Source: Pilimelia terevasa (GTDB lineage Bacteria; Actinomycetota; Actinomycetes; Mycobacteriales; Micromonosporaceae). Taken from it: a DNA stretch of 64,000 nucleotides. Under the pieces are notes generated by a model. It saw only the letters and a program-made list of their open reading frames with translations, had not been told where the DNA came from and did no database searches. The stretch lies in assembly GCF_014647915.1 (NCBI RefSeq), contig NZ_BMQC01000008.1:124001-188000 (forward strand), in the 5' to 3' direction. Below, one piece after another: positions 59,889 through 64,000 of this stretch. The first letter of the stretch is position 1. Every line of letters starts with the position of its first letter. Both the position numbers and the translations under genes were made by a program.

Positions 59889-60347
59889 TTGCGTATTGAT
59901 CCCGTGGACCAGCAGATCGTTGCCAGTCTGGTCGCCAACGCGCGCATCTCGTACGCCGAGATCGGCGCGCGGGTCTCGCTGTCCGCGCCGGCCGTGAAGC
60001 GGCGGGTGGACCGGCTGCGCGCGCACGGGGTCATCCGGGGCTTCACCGCCGTGGTGGACCCGGCCGCCGTGGGCTGGTCGACCGAGGCGTTCGTGGAGCT
60101 GTACTGCTCGGGCCGGACCTCGCGGTCGCAGCTCGCCGCCGCGGTCCGCCGGCACCCGGAGGTGGTGGCCGCCTACACGGTGTCGGGGCAGGCCGACGCG
60201 CTGGTCCACCTGCGCGCGGCCGACATCTCCCACATGGAGCGGATCCTCCAGCGGCTGCGCGGCGAGCCGTTCGTCGCCTCCACCCGCAGCCTGATCGTCC
60301 TCTCCCGCCTGACCGAGCCCCCGGCGCAGGTCTTCCCGGAGGGGTAG
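59889..60347 (+). CDS. Lrp/AsnC family transcriptional regulator
   Basis: 152 residues from the TTG at 59889 (GGAG 10 bp upstream); another TTG at 59868 is in frame. An Lrp HTH ([46 protein letters not shown]) precedes an AsnC ligand-binding ACT-like domain ([31 protein letters not shown]). It is divergent from the DDAH gene, a pairing common in actinomycetes for arginine-related control. The ligand is probably an amino acid. Confidence 0.92.
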   Translation: MRIDPVDQQIVASLVANARISYAEIGARVSLSAPAVKRRVDRLRAHGVIRGFTAVVDPAAVGWSTEAFVELYCSGRTSRSQLAAAVRRHPEVVAAYTVSGQADALVHLRAADISHMERILQRLRGEPFVASTRSLIVLSRLTEPPAQVFPEG

Positions 60348-60394
60348 CCGGCCACTCTGCTCAGCCCGGCGGCCCGGCTGCCGATCGGGCCGTC

Positions 60395-62008
60395 ATGCCG
60401 TCACTGCGAAACCTCCGGGTCGGAACGAAGCTCGTCGTCAACGCCGGGGTCGCCCTGAGCCTGCTCACCGCGGTGGCCGCCATCGGCTACCTGGCCTCGC
60501 GCGACGGCGAGGCCGCCGCCGACCGCGCCGTGCGGGCCACGGAGCTGTCCCGCGACGTCACCGCGCTGACCTACCGCGCCGCCGACCTCAACGGCTGGCA
60601 GACGGCCTACGCGCTCGACGTCGGCCGGCACGGCCCGGCCGCGGCGGGGGACACCGCCGCCAACCGGCAGGCGTTCCTGGTCGCGGCCGCGGTGGTGGAG
60701 ACCGAGTACGCCCGCACGTACGCGGAGATGGTCAGCCCCGAGGCGCGCGCCCACGCCGCGGCGTTCCGGACGGCGTTCGCCGACTTCATGGCGCTGGACG
60801 CCCGGATCGTGGCCCGGTACCGCACCGGCCGCCCCGCGGACCGCGCCGCCGCCGACGCCCTGGTCGTCGGCGACGCGGTGGCGACCTACCAGCGGATGGT
60901 GCGCGAGGGGGAGGCCGCCGGCAGGGCGTCGGTCGCCCGGGCCGACGGGATCCGGCAGGAGTTCGCCGCCAGCAGCGCCGCCGAGCGCGGCTGGATCCCG
61001 GCCATGGCCATGGCCGCGGCCCTGCTGATGGTGCTGGGCGCGGTGTTCGTCCAGCGCAGCATCGTGCCGCCGCTGCGCCGGGTGTCCGCCGTGCTGCGGG
61101 CGATGGCCGAGGGCGACCTGACCACGTCCGCCGCGGTCGCCCAGACCGACGAGATCGGCGAGATGGCCGGCGCGCTCGACCAGGCCAACGCCCGGACCCG
61201 GGACACCCTGGCGGAGGTCGGCGACCACGCCCGGACCGTGGCCGCCAGCGCCGAGGAGCTGTCCGTCACCAGCCGCGAGATCGCCCTCTCCTCCGGCGAG
61301 TCGGCGACCCAGGCCGGCATCGTCGCCGCCTCCACCGAGGAGGTGTCGGCGACGGTACACACGCTGGCCGCGGGCGCCGAGCAGATGACGGCGTCGATCC
61401 GGGAGATCGCCGAGAACGCGAGCCAGGCGTCCGCCGTGGCCGCCGAGGCGGTCGGCGAGGCGCACCATGCCGAGGAGATCATGGGACAGCTCGACGCCGC
61501 GTCCGCGGAGATCGGCGCCGTCCTCAAGGTGATCACCTCGATCGCGGAGCAGACGAACCTGCTCGCGCTCAACGCCACGATCGAGGCGGCCCGGGCGGGC
61601 GAGGCCGGCAAGGGCTTCGCCGTCGTGGCCTCCGAGGTCAAGGACCTGGCGCAGGAGACCGCCCGGGCCACGGGCGACATCGCCGGCCGGATCGAGGCGA
61701 TCCAGGGCGGCGCCAACAACGCCACCCGGGCCATCGGCGCCATCACCGCCGTGATCGACCGGGTGCACTCATACCAGCAGACGATCGCCGCCGCGGTCGA
61801 GGAGCAGACGGCCACGACCAACGAGATCAGCCGCAGCGTCGGGGAGGCCGCGACCGGTACGTCGAGCATCTCGGAGAACATCACCGGGATCGCCCAGTCG
61901 GCCAACGACACCAGCACGGGCGTCGGCCAGACCCAGGTCACCGCCGATGAGCTGGCCCAGCGGTCGGCCCGGTTGACCGCGCTGATCGGCAGCTTCCGGG
62001 TGCAGTGA
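60395..62008 (+). CDS. Methyl-accepting chemotaxis protein
   Basis: 537 residues. One N-terminal membrane helix ([21 protein letters not shown]), a four-helix-bundle-like extracytoplasmic sensor (about residues 35-200), a second helix ([19 protein letters not shown]), a HAMP region, and then the long cytoplasmic coiled coil with the signalling tip [18 protein letters not shown] and [12 protein letters not shown]. It passes ligand signals to a CheA kinase. No che genes are near. The sensor ligand is unknown. It suggests that the organism is motile at some stage, as in zoosporic Micromonosporaceae. Confidence 0.94.
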   Translation: MPSLRNLRVGTKLVVNAGVALSLLTAVAAIGYLASRDGEAAADRAVRATELSRDVTALTYRAADLNGWQTAYALDVGRHGPAAAGDTAANRQAFLVAAAVVETEYARTYAEMVSPEARAHAAAFRTAFADFMALDARIVARYRTGRPADRAAADALVVGDAVATYQRMVREGEAAGRASVARADGIRQEFAASSAAERGWIPAMAMAAALLMVLGAVFVQRSIVPPLRRVSAVLRAMAEGDLTTSAAVAQTDEIGEMAGALDQANARTRDTLAEVGDHARTVAASAEELSVTSREIALSSGESATQAGIVAASTEEVSATVHTLAAGAEQMTASIREIAENASQASAVAAEAVGEAHHAEEIMGQLDAASAEIGAVLKVITSIAEQTNLLALNATIEAARAGEAGKGFAVVASEVKDLAQETARATGDIAGRIEAIQGGANNATRAIGAITAVIDRVHSYQQTIAAAVEEQTATTNEISRSVGEAATGTSSISENITGIAQSANDTSTGVGQTQVTADELAQRSARLTALIGSFRVQ

Positions 62009-62131
62009 CGGCCGGCCGCCCGGCCGCGCCGCCGGAGAACCGCGCGCCGTCGGCGGGGCGGGGCGGCGGCGCTCCCGCGGGGCAACGGCGGTCGGTATGG
62101 TGTGTCCATGACTGTCGATATGGAGGATGCC

Positions 62132-63511
62132 GTGATCAGCGGAACGGACGGATCGGCTGCCGCTTCGGCCGCCCCCGGCGCCCGTCCGCTGCTGCCGGTG
62201 GTGGGCGGCGGCGTCCCGGTGCCGGTGGTGACCGGCGGGACCGTGCCGTACGCGAACCTGGACTACGCGGCCAGCGCCCCGTCGCTGGAGTCCGTCGCCG
62301 CGCGGTTGACCACCGCGCTGCCGCTGTACTCCAGCGTGCACCGCGGCGCCGGTTACGCCTCGCAGGTGATGACCTCGCTGTTCGAGTCCGCCCGCGAGGA
62401 GATCTCGGCGTTCGTCGGGGCCCGCGGCGACGACGAGGTGATCTTCACCCGCTGCACCACCGACGCGCTGAACCTGGCCGCCCGCGCCGTGCCGGCCGGC
62501 GGCGAGGTCGTCTTCCTTGACATCGAGCACCACGCCAACCTGCTGCCCTGGCGCGCCCGCGCCCACCGCTGCGTCACGGCCGCGGCCACGGTCGGCGAGA
62601 CGCTGGCCGTGCTGGCGGCCGACCTGGACGCCCGCCCCGCCGCGCTCGTGGCGGTGACCGGCGCCTCCAACGTCTCCGGCGAGGTCACCCCGCTGGCCGA
62701 CATCGTCGCGCTCGCGCACGCCCGCGGCGCCCGGGTCCTGGTCGACGCCGCCCAGTTGGCGCCCCACCGGCCGATCGACATGGCGGCGACGGACGTCGAC
62801 TACGTGGCGTTCGCCGGCCACAAGCTGTATGCGCCGTACGGGGCCGGCGCGCTGGTCGGCCGCCGCGACTGGCTGGACCGGGCCGAGCCGTTCCTGTACG
62901 GCGGCGGCGCGGTCCACGACGTCAGCCTGGGCGAGATCTCCTGGACCACCGGCCCGCAGCGGCACGAGGCGGGCTCGCCGAACGTGCTCGGGGCGGTCGC
63001 CATGGCCGCGGCGGCCACGGCGCTGCGCGGGCTGCCGGCCGGCGCCATGGAGGCCCAGGAGTTGGCCCTGCGCACCCGCCTGACCGACGGTCTGTCCGCC
63101 CTCGGCGCGCGCATCGTCCGCATCTGGGAGGACGCGCCGGACGTGATCGGGCTGGCGACGTTCACCTTCGACGGGCACGACCCGGCGCGGGTGGCGGCGT
63201 ACCTGTCCGCCGAGCACGGCGTCGGCGTGCGGACGGGCCGGTTCTGCGCGCACCCGCTGTTCGCGCGGCTGGGCTTCGGCCGCGAGGGCGCGATCCGGGC
63301 GAGCTTCGGCGTCGGGTCGCACGCCGGGGACATCGACCGGCTGGTCGCGGCGCTGGACGCATACCTCACCGAGGGGCCGCGGTGGCAGTACGCCGCCACC
63401 GCCCAGGGCTGGCTCCCGCAGCCCGACCCGCGGCCGTGGCCGGAGTGGGCCGCGGTGAACCCGGCCGCCGGCCCGGGCCTGTCCCCGTGCGCGGCGAACC
63501 CGCTGGGCTGA
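62132..63511 (+). CDS. Class V aminotransferase/cysteine desulfurase-like protein
   Basis: 459 residues from the GTG at 62132, which has GGAGG 5 bp upstream; ATG 62108 and GTG 62102 are in frame without a ribosome site. The PLP enzyme fold shows YANLDYAASAPSLESV, FTRCTTDALNLAAR, VFLDIEHHANLLPWR, VDAAQLAPH and the Schiff-base lysine in FAGHKLYAPYGAG. RTGRFCAHPLFARL supplies a Cys near residue 380 where desulfurases keep their catalytic Cys. It could release sulfur from cysteine or act as an amino-acid lyase. A clear terminator follows. Confidence 0.88.
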   Translation: MISGTDGSAAASAAPGARPLLPVVGGGVPVPVVTGGTVPYANLDYAASAPSLESVAARLTTALPLYSSVHRGAGYASQVMTSLFESAREEISAFVGARGDDEVIFTRCTTDALNLAARAVPAGGEVVFLDIEHHANLLPWRARAHRCVTAAATVGETLAVLAADLDARPAALVAVTGASNVSGEVTPLADIVALAHARGARVLVDAAQLAPHRPIDMAATDVDYVAFAGHKLYAPYGAGALVGRRDWLDRAEPFLYGGGAVHDVSLGEISWTTGPQRHEAGSPNVLGAVAMAAAATALRGLPAGAMEAQELALRTRLTDGLSALGARIVRIWEDAPDVIGLATFTFDGHDPARVAAYLSAEHGVGVRTGRFCAHPLFARLGFGREGAIRASFGVGSHAGDIDRLVAALDAYLTEGPRWQYAATAQGWLPQPDPRPWPEWAAVNPAAGPGLSPCAANPLG

Positions 63512-63540
63512 CCCCGCACCCCTGACCGGACCGCACCATC

Positions 63541-63568
63541 GGAAACCCCCGCCCCGGCGGGGGTTTCC
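63541..63568 (+). terminator. Perfect 13-bp hairpin terminator
   Basis: GGAAACCCCCGCC (63541-63553) pairs with GGCGGGGGTTTCC (63556-63568) around a CC loop, 30 bp after the class V aminotransferase stop. The next gene starts about 300 bp later with a promoter region between. Confidence 0.9.
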
Positions 63569-63865
63569 GCATTTCGGCCGGTCGTGAAACGCGGTCGGTC
63601 CGCGGTGCGTCTGAATGGCTGACGGTGCGGGCGGACCCGCCCGCCGCGAGGTGTCCGCCGACGCGTTTCGGTGTTGCCGAGCCCGTTTGCGTAGAAAGTT
63701 TCCGCAGGTCAGTAGCTATAAGCTATCGACAACTGCCGATTATGTGAGCGAGGATGGCCAGGCACGAAGAGGAGTCGCGACGAGCTTTCCGCAGCGCCCG
63801 AGCGAGCTTGAGGGACAGCGCGGAGAGGTATGTGCGACATCTGCATCGTCCTGATGGAGTTGCTT
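63569..63865. other. Promoter region of the right-edge secreted-protein gene
   Basis: Locally AT-rich from about 63690 to 63740 (TAGCTATAAGCTATCG), the only such island nearby, with a GAAAGTTTC palindrome (63694-63702) and TATAAG at 63717-63722 as a possible -10. An in-frame ATG at 63830 (MCDIC...) lies upstream of the chosen start. Nothing else is coded that I can support. Confidence 0.5.
63694..63702. promoter_or_regulatory. GAAAGTTTC box before a secreted-protein gene
   Basis: A near-perfect palindrome (GAAA-G-TTTC). Similar CGAAA-N-TTTCG boxes lie upstream of xylanase-type genes under LacI-family repressors in actinomycetes, from memory. It is about 165 bp before the start. Chance occurrence is possible. 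Confidence 0.3.
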
Positions 63866-64000
63866 GTGAATCGCCGTACCTTGCGCACTGCCGCCCTGTC
63901 CGCCGCCGGTGTCGCCCTCGCTCTGGCGGCCGCCGCCCTCGTGCCCACCGCCCACGCCAGCCCGGTACCCGAGGCCCCGGCCGCCACCGGCGACGGCGCG
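63866..64000 (+). CDS. Secreted protein, N-terminus only
   Basis: Cut by the window end; 45 codons are visible. GTG at 63866 with GGAG 6 bp upstream starts MNRRTLRTAALSAAGVALALAA, a textbook Sec signal peptide with a twin-Arg-poor n-region, ending ALVPTAHA before SPVPEAPAATGDGA, which looks like a short Pro/Ala linker. The mature enzyme is not visible. Low G+C upstream and the GAAAGTTTC box hint at a regulated secreted hydrolase, but this is a guess. Confidence 0.75.
   Translation, partial: MNRRTLRTAALSAAGVALALAAAALVPTAHASPVPEAPAATGDGA

Overview
This window is a contiguous piece of a very high-GC (about 72% by eye) actinobacterial chromosome. Several things point to Micromonosporaceae or a close relative: mostly GTG/ATG starts behind GGAGG-type ribosome sites, many 4-bp ATGA/GTGA gene overlaps, Lyt/Cps/Psr proteins, a bacterial proteasome activator ending in GQYL, and DUF5926. 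The cyclophilin-rhomboid-DUF5324-like group and the pheA/serS/HAD group lie near the replication origin in many actinomycetes, so an origin-proximal location is plausible (inference). I see no rRNA, tRNA, CRISPR array, insertion sequence or prophage.

Layout. 0-6.6 kb: oxidoreductase fragment, a glycosyltransferase, rhomboid protease, cyclophilin, a DUF5324-like membrane protein, a CorA-type transporter and an aminotransferase. 6.8-9.8 kb: a tightly overlapped cysQ-cysD-cysN sulfate-activation operon. 9.9-15.6 kb: a divergent EamA exporter/LysR pair and a large HTH-STAND-WD40 signalling ATPase. 15.9-28.9 kb: two divergent operons that look like a Wzx/Wzy-type exopolysaccharide locus. The leftward arm has a branching glycosyltransferase, a split Alg14/Alg13-like glycosyltransferase, a sulfotransferase and a GT2. 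The rightward arm has a chain-length protein, a polymerase/ligase, an APH-like kinase, a second sulfotransferase, a flippase and a secreted beta-propeller. 29.5-33.2 kb: a cytidylyltransferase/glycerol-1-phosphate-dehydrogenase-like/CDP-alcohol phosphotransferase operon facing a GT4. 35.2-40.5 kb: a WbaP-like initiating phosphoglycosyltransferase and two LCP cell-wall ligases.

40.5-64 kb is mainly conserved core: rhodanese, GDPD, a soluble histidine kinase coupled to an RsbW-like ATPase, DUF5926, arginine deiminase, pheA, AIM24, a small metalloprotease, a neocarzinostatin-fold secreted protein, OsmC, a carotenoid-desaturase-like oxidase, a diacylglycerol kinase, a ClpN protein with an autoregulated HTH gene, serS, a HAD phosphatase, Bpa, an amino-acid-type binding lipoprotein, DDAH, Lrp, a chemoreceptor, a class V aminotransferase, and the start of a secreted protein at the right edge.

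How it fits together. The most interesting reading is that the window encodes a sulfated surface polysaccharide. CysD/CysN make APS and CysQ removes PAP, the by-product of sulfotransferases. Two sulfotransferases sit inside the polysaccharide operons. A WbaP-like enzyme can start the lipid-linked unit, and the LCP enzymes could attach the polymer to the wall. APS kinase (CysC) is not in the window, so the pathway is incomplete here. Convergent gene pairs are separated by unusually clear hairpin terminators, and several promoters carry good palindromes, notably a double operator over an apparently leaderless HTH gene at 54.2 kb.
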